A stretch of DNA of 64,000 nt from Bolinopsis microptera (GCF_026151205.1 NC_087076.1:11012902-11076901), one strand, 5' to 3'. Counted from the stretch's first letter, positions 1 to 12,500 are shown. The notes: generated from the letters alone by a model not told the origin. Numbers and translations are program-made.

Positions 1-195
1 GGCGGCAGATCGGCAGATAATCTGCGAGGAAATTTGGTGCCTAAGAGAAAATTGTTTGAATACCTGACCTTTTAAAGAGAACCGCGAGAAATTTTAATCT
101 TTTTGGATGTGGGGATATTATGCATGACCAGCTTCGATACCAGTGAATAGTGATGTCATTACTTTCACATTCGTTTCGTACAGCTAGGCTGCTAG

Positions 196-681
196 GGGTC
201 GTTCACATATTACGTAATCAGCCGAGGGGGGGTTTCCAAATGCTTTCGGTTGATAACGGGGGTGGGGGGTTTGGTTGTTGATTACGTAATCAACATTTTC
301 TTTTTTACCCTCTAGATTGATAACAATTAAATAAATTGATTGATTCACAATTTTTTAATTCAAATTCCACTCAATTTCACTCTGATAGTGATAAAATTTA
401 GAAATTGATCGAATATCTGGCTATAATATTAAGTAGTTTAGAAGGTGCTTGGCCGGATATCATAGCAATATTTTCGGCTCATCATGATAGCATAATCAGG
501 GTAGCATGAAACGTAGAGAAAAAAGCAAAAGGGGGGTAGGGACTGGGGTCAGGCCCAGTCCCCACTGTACGTAATATTGCTATCAGGTGGGGGGGGGTTG
601 GGTCTTGATTACGGTTTATTACGGAGGGGGGAGGGGGATAAAATTTGCTAAAATATTGATTACGTTATATGTGAACGACCC
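196..681. mobile_element. MITE inserted in the satellite array
   Basis: The element is bounded by imperfect inverted repeats. The left end begins GGGTCGTTCACATATTACGT and the right end is its reverse complement, finishing GTGAACGACCC. The interior has G-rich and C-rich runs and no reading frame. It splits a 162-bp satellite copy, so it is younger than the array. A clean target duplication is not visible, so the superfamily is left open. Related ends occur at 7833, 19249-19390 and about 44060-44090. Confidence 0.75.
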
Positions 682-689
682 ACTATCAG

Positions 690-1600
690 TTATCACTTGA
701 CCTCATGACCTTTATTTTCTTAGATTATTTATAAAATTATTTTTTCAAGTATCCTCTCATTATTTTTTGGTTTAATATCTTTATTACTTCTTATCTACAC
801 ATCGATACCAGTGAATAGTGATCTCATTACTTTCACATTCGTTACGTACAGCTATCACATGACCTCATGACCTTTATTTTCTTAGATTATTTATAAAATT
901 ATTTTTTCAAGTATCCTCTCATTATTTTTTGGTTTAATATCTTTATTACTTCTTATCTACACATCGATACCAGTGAATAGTGATCTCATTACTTTCACAT
1001 TCGTTACGTACAGCTATCACATGACCTCATGACCTTTATTTTCTTAGATTATTTATAAAATTATTTTTTCAAGTATCCTCTCATTATTTTTTGGTTTAAT
1101 ATCTTTATTACTTCTTATCTACACATCGATACCAGTGAATAGTGATCTCATTACTTTCACATTCGTTACGTACAGCTATCACATGACCTCATGACCTTTA
1201 TTTTCTTAGATTATTTATAAAATTATTTTTTCAAGTATCCTCTTATTATTTTTTGGTTTAATATCTTTATTACTTCTTATCTACACATCGATACCAGTGA
1301 ATAGTGATCTCATTACTTTCACATTCGTTACGTACAGCTATCACATGACCTCATGACCTTTATTTTCTTAGATTATTTATAAAATTATTTTTTCAAGTAT
1401 CCTCTCATTATTTTTTGGTTTAATATCTTTATTACTTCTTATCTACACATCGATACCAGTGAATAGTGATCTCATTACTTTCACATTCGTTACGTACAGC
1501 TATCACTTGACCTCATGAACTTTATTTTCTTAGATTATTTATTAAATTATTTTTTCAAGTAGATCCTCTTATTATTTTTTGGTTCAATATCTTTGTACGA
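690..1600. repeat. 162-bp satellite tandem array
   Basis: About five direct copies of a 162-bp AT-rich unit run head to tail. The landmark CGATACCAGTGAATAGTGAT recurs at about 803, 965, 1127, 1289 and 1451, always 162 bp apart, and copies differ by only a few bases. A further partial copy of the landmark lies at about 131, on the far side of the MITE at 196-681, so the array originally continued to the left. The last copy decays after about 1560. No coding potential is seen. Confidence 0.95.
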
Positions 1601-1856
1601 AGAAAAATGATTCTCGCGTAGACTTGTAATTTATAATTCTATCATTTTTGCAGTGGTTTATTATCTCCAACTGCCCAGCCCTGTACACTGTACAGTCACT
1701 AGACCTGTATTTTCTTAGATTATATTTTAGATATATTTTTTCGCGTATCCTCTTATTATTTTTGAGTTTCTTCTTTTCTGATTCAGTATATCAGCCTTTG
1801 TCAAACAATCCGGCCATAACACTTCGATTCGATAGGATTCAGTTAAACGTTAAGCT

Positions 1857-2069
1857 ATGTCAACTGCCACCCAAACGTTCGAGATCCAATGCACGAAATG
1901 TCACACGACCCGGAAGTTCACCATTCCCAGAAATGATTGCTATAGCGTTAAGGGGTTGATGAAGGGCAACGTTCCCTGCCTGACGTCTTGCAACGGAGGC
2001 ATGGAGCTCAGGAAATACGAAGAAGAAAGATTCAAAAGGATATACAGCACAATTTTAAAGAACCTATGA
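1857..2069 (+). CDS. small four-cysteine (zinc-ribbon-like) protein, family member 1
   Basis: This 70-residue protein belongs to a five-member local family that I do not recognise. Cysteines at 12, 15, 41 and 45 give the spacing C-x2-C-x25-C-x3-C, which suggests one zinc site. The C-terminal signature LRKYEEERFKRIYS is shared with the paralogues (LR-K/R-H/Y-EEKRF-x-F/Y-V/I-Y). It is the most divergent copy, with NDC in place of the RYP motif, and the only one on the + strand. There is no signal peptide or membrane segment, so it is probably intracellular. The ATG is chosen because it starts the conserved module and lies 14 nt after an acceptor-like ATTCAG at 1837-1842. A polyadenylation signal AATAAA lies at 2139-2144. 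Function unknown. Confidence 0.72.
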   Translation: MSTATQTFEIQCTKCHTTRKFTIPRNDCYSVKGLMKGNVPCLTSCNGGMELRKYEEERFKRIYSTILKNL

Positions 2070-2138
2070 ATCATGAAATCATTTCATGTCACCAAATTCG
2101 AAACCTTTTAATTATTTTTTGGTATGTGTATTTATAAT

Positions 2139-2144
2139 AATAAA
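2139..2144 (+). promoter_or_regulatory. polyadenylation signal of family member 1
   Basis: AATAAA lies 70 nt after the stop codon of the small four-cysteine gene ending at 2069, in the same orientation. Confidence 0.5.
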
Positions 2145-3178
2145 TTACGGTGACCATCGTCAGGACGGTGATTTAACCTGATTTTTAACGTAGTGACGAC
2201 GTTTTAAACATGATTTTTAATATTTTGACCATATTTCATTTCATGATATTTGACTTTCTGTTTGATGTACTATAAAATTGATAATCAAAGAAACTTATTT
2301 GCTTCTTACTTCAACTAATTACGTGATACAGCTAAACTTTACAAGCCTCAACAACCTGCACTATGCAATAGTTTGCTTAATGTGGTACGCTCGCTTCTTT
2401 CTTCAGATATACTGCACAGTAGGTAATGAAGTGATCGAGGAGTATAAGGCATAAGCAGCTGAAAATAATTTGTTAACTTCACTGTTCCTGTTCACGTATT
2501 ATATGGAACAGGACCATCAGTTCAGTACAATTTTGTCTTAAAATAATAATCGCAGGATTATGGAGGAGAGGCAAAATAGTGGAGCATGGACAGCATTAAT
2601 ACAATTATCGGATGAATCTGAATTAAATTATATACAGTAAACAAGTCAAATAGTTGTCTGAAAAGAAGGGAAAGTAGGGAAATGTTGTGATCAGATCAGT
2701 TTTGTAGTTCACTTATCTTATAAGATAAGTCCGAATATCCAATTAATAATAATAATTTATACTTGTTGCAGGTAATACTGTATCCTTGTTGTTAAATGAA
2801 ATAAGTACCAAACTGAAAGATATAACTTACGAAAGCTTCCCAAAATATATCGGGTATTATGGATATATTTAAGGTAAATCTCTCATATAAATTTCAAAAT
2901 TAACAATCTTCTCGTATTATACCATATTGTTTGGTTTATACGTTAAGATTCTGAGCTTTACCAGTAATCTAATATCAAATTATCATCATAAACGTAAATC
3001 GTTTTAATAAGACTCCGTAAGTAATATCCAAAGTAATTAGTAATTATTAAAATACACATCAAATATCACGTCTCTGCTCACTGTCTTTTCTGCCAAATCA
3101 GGTTGATTTCTATCGCTGGAAGAGTCATTGCAATAAAGCTTCAAACTCGCAATTGTTACTTGAAATTCCACGCATCTT
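2145..3178. other. intergenic, no gene seen
   Basis: AT-rich sequence between family members 1 and 2. No conserved reading frame or clear repeat structure is seen. Confidence 0.6.
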
Positions 3179-3421
3179 TTAACGTCTTATCAATATACCC
3201 ATTGTCCTTAACAGTGTACCGTAAACGAACAAGAACCTTTTCTCCTCGTGTCTTCTTAGCCGCATTTTTCCAGTGCACGAGGTGGCACAGCTTATTTTAC
3301 CGCTAAGCAGGTTCTGGAGATCTGACTTGGAGTTGGGGTATTTGCGGATTGTTGCAGAACCAGTCCTGGAACATCCTGAGCATTGTACCGGCCAGTTTAG
3401 GGTTACCGGGTGTCCGGCCAT
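3179..3421 (-). CDS. small four-cysteine (zinc-ribbon-like) protein, family member 2
   Basis: An 80-residue paralogue. It opens with a tryptophan-containing stretch (LNWPVQC) and has C14-x2-C17-x27-C45-x3-C49. Next come the family's IRKYP motif between the cysteine pairs and LRRHEEKRFLFVYG after them. The short tail is basic and hydrophobic (GILIRR). An acceptor-like TTTCAG ends 8 nt upstream of the ATG, preceded by a pyrimidine-rich run (CTCTCTGTTTCAG), so the transcript may have a 5'-UTR intron or be trans-spliced. It is convergent with member 1 about 1.1 kb away. A zinc ribbon is inferred from the cysteine pattern only; the biochemical role is unknown. Confidence 0.75.
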   Translation of the reverse strand: MAGHPVTLNWPVQCSGCSRTGSATIRKYPNSKSDLQNLLSGKISCATSCTGKMRLRRHEEKRFLFVYGTLLRTMGILIRR

Positions 3422-3431
3422 GATGCTGCCT

Positions 3432-6400
3432 GAAACAGAGAGTTGGTTTTGATCTTTTTGAAGATACTGTAAACAAGCGTCAAGTGTTGATATTATGTGA
3501 TATCATGATGTGATAATATGAATATTTTGAATATTGGTAGCCATATTAGAATCATAATGGTGTATGTTCTCTTTATAGTCGCACATTATACATTAGTACG
3601 AAACTAAAAAAGCAGATACAACTGTTGATCGAAGAGCAGTTAAACAGTCCAGTAGCAAAGTGGGGGTTAAAGAATAAAACGATTACGCTCTAGTAATTAC
3701 AGCTGTGCACAATACACACGGTGTATCAAGCAGCATGCTCGGAATACCAAGCTAATTCGTGTAAGATATCGGAATTCTGCAAATTGCCGCTTTGTTGATT
3801 ATTACAGCTGCTGGCAGGCTCAAGGGCCAATCAAAAACAAGACCGATTGTTTCTAGATACATGTTTAAACTTAAAGAGTCACAGTATTTAGCTAGAAAAT
3901 TATCGACAACAATTGGCAAACTTGTTAACTTTTTTGAGAAGTAAAAGCTAGTGGCTTTGAAGTGTACGATCTGAAAACAATACATTTAATACAAGCAGCC
4001 GATATACGGTCTCTCGAGTAGAGTATCATTTATCACTGTCGAGCACTATCCCCTCCGCAGATTGGTTATTCTAAGCGACCAGGAATATTTGTTCAGATGC
4101 ACGGGTTACAACTTGCCAGTGGTTCTTAAAAGTCGAAGAAGCAGACTGAAGGTTTTAATAAGATTTTGATATTGAAAATAATGTAGTAACTGCATATAAT
4201 ATGGTAAATAGTAAATACTTTGGTAACTACTTTAGTAACTACATCACGCCATGTTTGCCAGACGCAAATTGCAGATCTGTACTCAACTTATAGTAATCGT
4301 AGTAGTACATAATATGAGTCACTGAATCGTTACACGCATATCATTGTTGCATAGAACGTAGCCGTATACATCTTTTATTGTAGAGATATCAGATAATGAA
4401 CTGTCGGAATTGCTCTCAAAGCAGACTCTCTTTTTGAAGTAATAAACGTATATATTATATCGATGTACGTATTTACATATCTACATAATAACAGATCTAT
4501 TATAAAGATCAAAGACCTAAGATTTGAGTGTGAACCTGAGCATTATCCTTCTTCATCTTCCAGTTTACTTCAAACGTTACACAAGTTACGACTAGCTTTG
4601 TTTGTAATTGTTATTATATAATTGTGTTACCTTGAGAAACACTCATCAATATATCGTCACAGCACAGAACGTTGCAACTCTTCTTCTACTTCAATAGGTA
4701 GACTGTGGGTGGGAGAGACCGGCAACAATACAGAGAATATAAAGACAGCAATTACACAAATGAGAGAGATTAAAGGAGCGTCATGACTCATCATATGACT
4801 CACTGGACTAAAACTGGCACTCAGCCAGGAATGTTAATATCATCACGGGAGGGAGGAGGGAGGGGGGGGGCCTTGCGAAGCAATATCGTTAAATTCCTGT
4901 CTACAATGGAGCGTAATTACGTATATAAAAGGTATTACGGTATAGCTGTGAAGTGTGCTGGTACACACAGAACAGACTTTACTAAACGATTTATGATCCT
5001 TTAAATTGTTACAAATTCCAATAACAAACAATAAAGCTGTCACAAGCTGCTATATTTTAAAAGTTTTAAAATAGCAGTCCGTAAGAATACACGAGCACTG
5101 TGTTTATCTTGAGGTACAACCAACTTGCAATGAAAATAACAGCAGAGACGTACCTTGATTAATACACAGGGTATATCTCGATATACTGTATACAGTATAC
5201 ACGCTATCCTTGGCAAATTACCAGTAACCACATTCAAGCCGTCAAGCGCTTATGATTAGCGGGAATGATCTAATACCGAAATGTATATTAATACCGAAAT
5301 GACAAATTACATTATCAGATCACTGCTACTAGATTAAATTCTAGTTCTGCTTTCTCATTTTTATTAGGTTATCAAATGGAATTCGTTGATTGGATACGTA
5401 ATGAGTATCAAATCCTGATTTTTGTTATGGTCTATATAACTTTGAATAGATTAGCTAGATTGAAATTGTGGACAACATTAAACATGCCAACCTCTATCAA
5501 TATCCATATTATCGGGCAGGTATCCGATAACACCCGGCACTTTTAAGTCTAATTATCTAAGTAGCAAAGGACCAAACGCTTAGCCAGCATACTAACGGCC
5601 ATCTGCTTCCGAAGTCGGGTTGGGACTATTCAAGTTAACTCCTCAATCCACCAAGTGGCAAAAATAGAGATTTGTGTTACATGAATACGTAGATTGGACA
5701 ACTTTCACTCTGGTTCATGTTTACCACCAAGTTTTATTCAGATATTACGAAGGTATTGTCCCACGTTATCGTAAGTCGCCTGGCTAAAGACTGAGAACAT
5801 TCCATATGTTTCTTCAGATTTTCACATGAATGTCACAGCTGTGGATTTGATGACTTCAGTTTCCGTGTGCATTAGTCGGTTAATCAATTGGGGAGTTTGG
5901 CTAGTTCAGCTCAATCTTTAGCGTTCACAGTTAATTTTACTGATTTATTTCTATTATTTTTTAGTTACATCATTTTATCATTTATCATGACATCATTTAT
6001 CATTATTTATTATTTAAAGCCGTTGGCTGGTTATATGTATGAACGATATTTCTAAGGATATTGACTTGAAAATAAGTCAAGACCCTGCAGTTGAAAGGAA
6101 AAAGGATAGAACCGTAGAAGTTGCTTAAATTAGCCTATCAGTATATTCAGCCACGTTTCAGTTACCGTTAACGCTGTTTTGGCAATAATGAAAGGTACGA
6201 CCGCGTGTTGTCAGACTAAATTGTATGCGAATTTTAGAAGAATAACAGTAATCTGATACATAAGATGAGAGCCCTATTTACCAGCTGACAGCTAACTCCT
6301 ACAGTTTTTAGTGCACCTGGTTGACAATTTTAGAGAGTTCAGTGTCAAATGGTAACTGAATAATAAGAATATGCCCTCTATCAACTTTTAAGGGTTGATA

Positions 6401-7392
6401 CTAGAATAGATATTAAATTTTAGACTTTGTATATTAAATCATGTCAGTCAGAGCTCCCATTTAAAAGATAAGACAATAAAATTCAATTCTAGTTTGCAAT
6501 GCAAAAGTGATGAATTAGCAGATTCAATCATTCTGACAAAAATCATTAAAATGAGCTACTCTACAAAACTGATTGAATAGTGATCAATCATTATGAGCTG
6601 CCAAACAAAAATGAATGATTTCACTTCAGAGACGATAGAAATCAACTGTTGTCCAAGTTGAAATGTGCTAACTGCTGCTTAAACAAATAAACATGTCGAT
6701 CTTAGTCCTAAAAAATGTCACATATTCTTGTCAACTGATACTTTAGTAGCAGCAAGTGTAGACTTAATGTTATTGTCAAAATCAAAACCACCGAAAACAA
6801 AGCAATTGGACTCACATTGCTTGATTTATTAAATTGGAAAAATCTTATTATTATTTAAAAATTTATTATCATTATTTAAAAACTTACTATTAAATCTGAA
6901 AGTAAGGAATTACAAATTGTTTCCTAAACATCACCCAATTCGAGAACAATCATTAAGATCTTGAACTTGTACCTATTATAACCTTCTGTTCTATGTACAT
7001 TTCGTTTACAAGTCATGCTTGATCTGTAAAACGGTTATATTATTATTATATGTAAAGGACGAATTAGCGTTAGTAAGATAGGAATGCAAGCTTTTCTAAT
7101 TTTTAAAGAGAAAAATTTAGTTTAATTTGGACATTACATTTTTGCTATCTATCAGAAATATGGATACTGCCTAATTTTGTGTTTGGGCTGTCAAGACTCA
7201 TACTCCAAACATTTGCCCTGAGAGATAATTTCTAGGTGAACTAAGAAACAAATCTACCGGAAGAAAACGAACGAAAAGCTTTTCGTTAATTCATGTCGAG
7301 AAGTTCAGGATGTGCCATGTGGCAAGCGCTTTTTACAAAATAAGATTAAACTGTGATAAAACGCGATTATCCGTCTCTACTGCTATGTTTGT
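3432..7392. other. intergenic, no gene recognised
   Basis: About 4 kb of AT-rich DNA with no reading frame that looks conserved. A G-rich run lies near 4850-4870. The only distinctive item is the palindrome-bearing repeat at 7251-7310, listed separately. Confidence 0.5.
7251..7310. repeat. palindrome-bearing repeat, copy 1
   Basis: About 50 bp shared with 9583-9632. It includes the perfect 18-bp palindrome AACGAAAAGCTTTTCGTT at 7270-7287, flanked by GGAAGAAAACG and CGAGAAGTTC. It lies just 3' of family member 3. Confidence 0.8.
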
Positions 7393-7788
7393 TTAATGTT
7401 TTGCGAACAGTTTCTTGAAATTATCAGGTTTTTCGTCGTCACTTGATTCTTTTTTGCTTTGTCTGCTGAACATTCGAACTCTAACTTTATCTTCATCTTT
7501 GTTGTGTCCCCCGTCATGGTCATCATCATCGTCATCATCATCGTCACTCTTGCTGAACATACGCATACGACGTTTAGGCTTGACCTTTGCCATGGAACCG
7601 TAAACATACTCAAAGCGCTTCCTTTGGTGTTCTCTGAGAGTCATACTGCCGTTACAGGAACATTCCACATCTCCACCCAGTAACTTCTCAAGGCCTGCTT
7701 TGCAGTGAGGATACCTTTTGATCGTGTACCAGCTTCTCTTTAAACATCTCTCACATCGTACTTCCCAATTCAGAGTGGCATGTGACAT
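7393..7788 (-). CDS. four-cysteine family member 3 with acidic/basic tail
   Basis: A 131-residue paralogue with C12-x2-C15-x27-C43-x1-C45, the IKRYP motif and LREHQRKRFEYVYG. The shared module ends near residue 66. A charged extension follows: a basic RRMRMFSKS segment, ten consecutive aspartates encoded by a GAT/GAC trinucleotide run, then mixed acidic and basic residues with a second MFS motif. The aspartate run is probably variable in length. The ATG lies 13 nt after an acceptor-like TTTTCAG. The alkaline C-terminal motif RIRMFS-like also appears at the end of member 4 (GIRIFSDED), so part of the tail may be ancestral. No signal peptide is seen. Possibly nuclear or nucleic-acid-associated, but that is speculation. 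Confidence 0.75.
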   Translation of the reverse strand: MSHATLNWEVRCERCLKRSWYTIKRYPHCKAGLEKLLGGDVECSCNGSMTLREHQRKRFEYVYGSMAKVKPKRRMRMFSKSDDDDDDDDDHDGGHNKDEDKVRVRMFSRQSKKESSDDEKPDNFKKLFAKH

Positions 7789-7832
7789 GATGGTTTACTT
7801 TCTGAAAATTATAACGGGTTCAATGTTCATTA

Positions 7833-7980
7833 GGGCTCGTTCACATATTTTTATTACGTAATCACTTTTTTGTGAATTGTTAACCCCCCTCCCTCCTCCG
7901 TAATCAGTTTTACACATAGCTATTGTGTTAAAATCACACTAGGATATACATCTAGCAACCTCCTCCCCGAATTTTACGTG
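7833..7980. mobile_element. partial MITE end near family member 3
   Basis: Begins GGGCTCGTTCACATATT, then a TACGTAATCA motif and a C-rich run, as in the MITE at 196-681. No matching right end is found, so this is a fragment or a strongly diverged copy. It lies about 45 bp upstream of the ATG of family member 3. Confidence 0.5.
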
Positions 7981-10767
7981 ACGTCAAATTTATGACTCAG
8001 TATGAATTGGTCAATGAGCATTGGTCGTGAAGATTGGCAGCAATCATACCTACTAAAAGTACTCAGTGTGATTAAATAAACACAGATGTCTACTTAATTT
8101 TACTATTCTGTGGAGAAAATGTTATAGAAATTTACGGCAGACTTCTGGCTATTGGCCAATAAGGGGTGCTGCAGATAGACTGCACGAACAACAGAAGCAG
8201 TAAGGTCAATTTAAGGATAAACCCAACAATCCATGCTTTCTGGTTTAAATTTCACTAACGAAAATAATAAATATAATGACTGGTTCAACAAACAACAAAA
8301 CGTTTTCTGATTTGTGAGTAGGAAGAAAATCACGAACGGAAAATTCCACAATATCAGACTTCTGTGCATCTCAATCGCTAATTTCCTGTCTATTTCTAGG
8401 ATCGCAGACGAAGATTCAACAACAATGATCTAATCTTTCTTAACCTGATACAATTACAAGGACTCGGCTTAGCTATGTAGTTTCGCTTTTCGTTCCTTAA
8501 TTGATCATGGGATTGCGTAATGCACATCAAATTTTCCCAACTCTTTACTCTGTGCTACAATTTCACTAAACTGTCGTAATTTAATCTGGTTATATTTAAG
8601 GACCATTTTTAACAACAAAGAGAGAACGATAAGCTTTTAGATCAACATAGAATAGGTGGTAACTGGTAAGTGTGATCATACACTCACTACACGACACTGA
8701 CGTCAGGTCCCTGCACTGGCTGCTATTAATAGTTTTTGAAACATTTGAAGAGACGGGTATCGTCAACAGTATAGCCTTACTCGTTGTTATTCATTGGAGC
8801 TGGGTCTTTGCTAATAAATCAAGATGGACAAGCTCGATCTGTTCTTATCAAACTGCAAATCTTCAAGCTTCACAGTTTGAGAGTAGAGTTCTCAGTATCC
8901 TGTTGCTAACACACCATCTTCTACAACAGCTGCAACTATAACCATGAATCATAATTCTGGTACATACCAGGAATTGTGGAAGATACACGCAACGGAAATC
9001 CTTTGTAAGTCAAAGACAAAGCAAAGTTATGCCAGCTTCCAAAGCAACTACACATTATATGACATGCACAAATAGAACCAACAGTTCTGAAACAGATTTC
9101 GATTTAAGGGCCTGTCAGTAACTAATGCTATGACTGTTCGGAAACTCATGGTTGAATTCAAACATGAATAAGATATTGACTTTTTGATTATTTTTTCTTT
9201 CCTTTTTATTTTAATCGCTACTTATTCAAATTGGGAACATGTATCTTTTACACAACATTCAATACCGTCAAATGACTGTACACATTTTAATTGATGGACC
9301 TTCAAATTAAGTGCGTACAGTCATTTGACTCAAAGACTAAAAACACTACTGGCACAATATTATAATGTACATCACATAATTTAAACTTTAACCTAGATAA
9401 AAATACAGATCACGTCTTGCTACTCGTGACTATTTGCAGTCTTTACTGCTGATGTTGTCTCAGGCTGCAGGTAAAGAGCTCGTCTTCTCAGTTCTCACTG
9501 CACGTGATGTACTATAGATAGACAATAATCCTAATTACATTGCGGTTTTAATTTTCATCAGTTCCCCCGAGAGAATTTCTTTCTGCCGGAAGAAAACGAA
9601 CGAAAAGCTTTTCGTTAGTTCATCGAGAAGTTCTTTCTTGCAAAACTAAAAAAGAAAACTACATGCGAAAAATGTACAACTTCATAGGGAGCTCCCAATT
9701 TCAAATTTTGGGATTAAATGGCATTTACAATTAACAGCTAATTACCCGATTTAGATTTAAAATAAAGCGATATTGTTCATTTTAAAACCACATGCTCTCA
9801 TCAACAAGGTTTTGTTCATGCATCTGATCCAATTTAAGTGGTGATTTGTCTAATTTAGCTGCTCATTAGTCAATCTTGCGATATTCCCACATGATAGTCG
9901 TCATATATTTAATCAACCCAATTAAATGAATACCTTATAATATGGGTTTATCAAATCTTTATGATGATGGAAAATTTTCGGTGGAGGTCGACACTCGACA
10001 GCCACATGTTGCAACGTCTAAAGAAGATCCTTCCACTGTTCAGACAAACGTCAGAGCTAAACCCGGGAGCTCGAAGGCACATATGCCAGATATGTCTCCA
10101 TGAATATCAGAAACTTTTGGCTTTTAGCCAACGATGACAAGCTGTTACTGTAAGTCAGGTAGTCGACGTTTTGAAGAATAGAAGGGCATAATATGACTAT
10201 TACAAAGTGATTCGCACTTAACTGGCTAGTTGTAAACAAGTAGATAGTTTTGATAATCAGTTATTCGTTTTTTAAAAGTCATATATCCACTACCCACCGT
10301 GTACCCAGTCTCGTGTACTCATATAGTACGCAGTGGTAGGGACTCAAAATGTCCCAACCCAGCGACTCAAAACATTCCTTTATCCAAGACTCAAATAATA
10401 CACATCTTCTTAAATCAGATATTCAAAATATCGTACATTCTCATTTTCATTTACATAGTAAAAATTATGTGAAAGTATGCGGCTGACCTAAAATGGTGCC
10501 AAATTATGCGAAAAGTTTTGGAAATTGGCAAAACATGCGATATCGCGACCGCTGCAACATAAAAATTACCTCTGTCCTCTACCACGTTTAAAATTAAAGA
10601 ATATGATTTAACTCAAAATAAATCTATCAGAGACCAGAGGACAGGGGGAGTGTATGAAGTCTAACTCCTAGCCCAACTGGGGCGACCTGTCAAACATTTC
10701 TCTCGGTGTTTGTTTGCATAATATTGATAAAAGTTCTCATCGTTCATGACATCCTGGAATCTCGTCT
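7981..10767. other. intergenic, no gene recognised
   Basis: AT-rich. It holds an imperfect inverted repeat at 9268-9331 whose arms share the core ACTGTAC, and the second palindrome-bearing repeat (9583-9632). Small open frames, such as the one at 8672-8941, show no recognisable motifs. Confidence 0.5.
9583..9632. repeat. palindrome-bearing repeat, copy 2
   Basis: Same orientation as the copy at 7251-7310. It contains the identical 18-bp palindrome AACGAAAAGCTTTTCGTT at 9599-9616 and the flanking GGAAGAAAACG and CGAGAAGTTC. Confidence 0.8.
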
Positions 10768-11037
10768 TCAATCTTCATCGCTGAAGATTCTGATACCTTT
10801 GGACTGGCCTGATAAAGAAATACCCAGACTCCTCGCCACAGACCCATACACATACTTGAACCGCTTCTCTTCATGTTTCCTCAGAATCATGTTTCCAGCG
10901 CACGTGCACTCCACCTCACCGTTCAGCAGCTCTTCGATGTCTATCTTGCTGTCCGGATATCGTCTGATCTTGAAAATGCTCCTCTTGAAGCATTTGTTGC
11001 ATTCCACGGCCCAGAGCAGGCTCGCGCTCGCGGACAT
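10768..11037 (-). CDS. small four-cysteine (zinc-ribbon-like) protein, family member 4
   Basis: An 89-residue paralogue and a good reference copy for the family. It has LLWAVEC, then C13-x2-C16-x27-C44-x1-C46, with FKIRRYP and ELLNGEVEC between the pairs and LRKHEEKRFKYVYGS after them. The tail (SLSGQSKGIRIFSDED) ends acidic, echoing member 3. The ATG lies 14 nt after an acceptor-like CATCTCAG. Members 3 and 4 share the shortened second pair, C-x-C instead of C-x3-C, which suggests that they are sister copies. No membrane or secretion signal is seen; function unknown. Confidence 0.77.
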   Translation of the reverse strand: MSASASLLWAVECNKCFKRSIFKIRRYPDSKIDIEELLNGEVECTCAGNMILRKHEEKRFKYVYGSVARSLGISLSGQSKGIRIFSDED

Positions 11038-12370
11038 GTTTGGATTTGTTCCTGAGATGATTTATTTGTTGGGAATCGGCGCCACTAAATGATTACTATT
11101 CCGGACATTTTGTATCATGAAAATAAAGTAATTGTATCGTGTAATTAAAACGGTTGTGTTTACTGTTTAACCTTAAGTAGTGAGATTACATTTATTTAGA
11201 AGACAATGTTTATAAAAGTAAAAGCGACTAACAATTAACAGCAACTAACAGGAAACGTATTAGAAGCTAACACGTTAAAAGTACGTTGTATACCAAGTTT
11301 AAAGTGCCTACTATGATACGATAGGTTTTTGGAAGTATGCGCGGTGCGAGAGGTAGCAAAGAACATAATAGTTTTTCAACCCAAAATAGCAAGGCACAGA
11401 ATATTTACACATGAAATTTTAAATATATGCAGGGAAACTGCTTTACTGTATATAATACTGCTTACAAGGGGTGGCTCCTTGTTTAGCAAGGCATTTGAGC
11501 ACTTAACCCTTTAAACAATACATTCTAAACGTCCAATTTCGTTCTCGTAAAAGATTTAGAGATTTCGAGTAATCCCTTCTATCGTAAAAATATTTGTACG
11601 TTCTGTTTTCACTCATAAGAGATTCTGCCTTGATGAAATAATTTGTCGGAACATGGTGTGTAGCAAGGCTAAAAATCAAAACACCTCAAGTTTTAAAACA
11701 GAGAAAAAATAATTAATGCGCACTGGTGAACGGTGTTCATGGAATTCTAAAAAGCGTTAATTCTTGCGAGGTTTAGGAATTCCATCTATAAGTATAGGAT
11801 TAGGATATGCTATACCGTACATGTCATTTAAAAAATTCGTGCGATACGACCATTTTAGAAAGGAATCACCTTGATGAACGGGAGGTCAATCGTTATAAAT
11901 TGTTGAACATCTTTAAGCAACATACTCATCCAAACCTGGGTCTGAGAGATGCGCTATCATCGTCATAATTTGGAAATAAGACCATTGTCCAGCTGCTGAA
12001 AATCATTAGTTTTACAAAAAAGAGTTTAAAATAATATATATCACACCACTGTTCGTTTTTCGTGAAAATAATTTGGACTACTGCCCGTGTACAACCCGTT
12101 TTTCACTGGGTGTGGAAAACATTATTGGAGTTGTTTACTGTGTGTGAATTCCTGCGGCTGTCGTGCTAATCGTACAATAATCAAGCTAGTTTAAGATTAG
12201 CACTTCAAGGAGGCTAATAATGGCCTCCTTAAAGGCCATTATATACCCGGTTTAAATTACTTATTTACGCCCAACTATGCCCAAAGACAAATTGTCTACT
12301 ATTGGCAGACCAGGTGACATGGTGCCGTCACGTGGGGCGGGGGTGGGGAAGGTGGGAGGTATGGTGCGTA

Positions 12371-12433
12371 CTGTAGTCTGTAGTCTGTAGTCTGTAGTCT
12401 GTAGTCTGTAGTCTGTAGTCTGTAGTCTGTAGT
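12371..12433. repeat. 7-bp microsatellite
   Basis: Nearly nine perfect copies of CTGTAGT in tandem. Confidence 0.97.
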
Positions 12434-12500
12434 ATACTGTAAAGGAGCCGATGTTTTGACGCTCTAAATTCTACCCCAGTTATAAACATCGCCTTTTCAA

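Noticed and set aside
780-1560. Possible CRISPR-like array
   Set aside because: The 162-bp units are contiguous with no unique spacers, in a eukaryotic sequence; this is a satellite.
1648-1959. 103-codon frame overlapping family member 1
   Set aside because: It overlaps the conserved small gene in another frame, is hydrophobic from AT-rich sequence and has no paralogue.
8672-8941. 89-codon open frame
   Set aside because: Composition is not protein-like, and it lacks motifs, splice context and paralogues.
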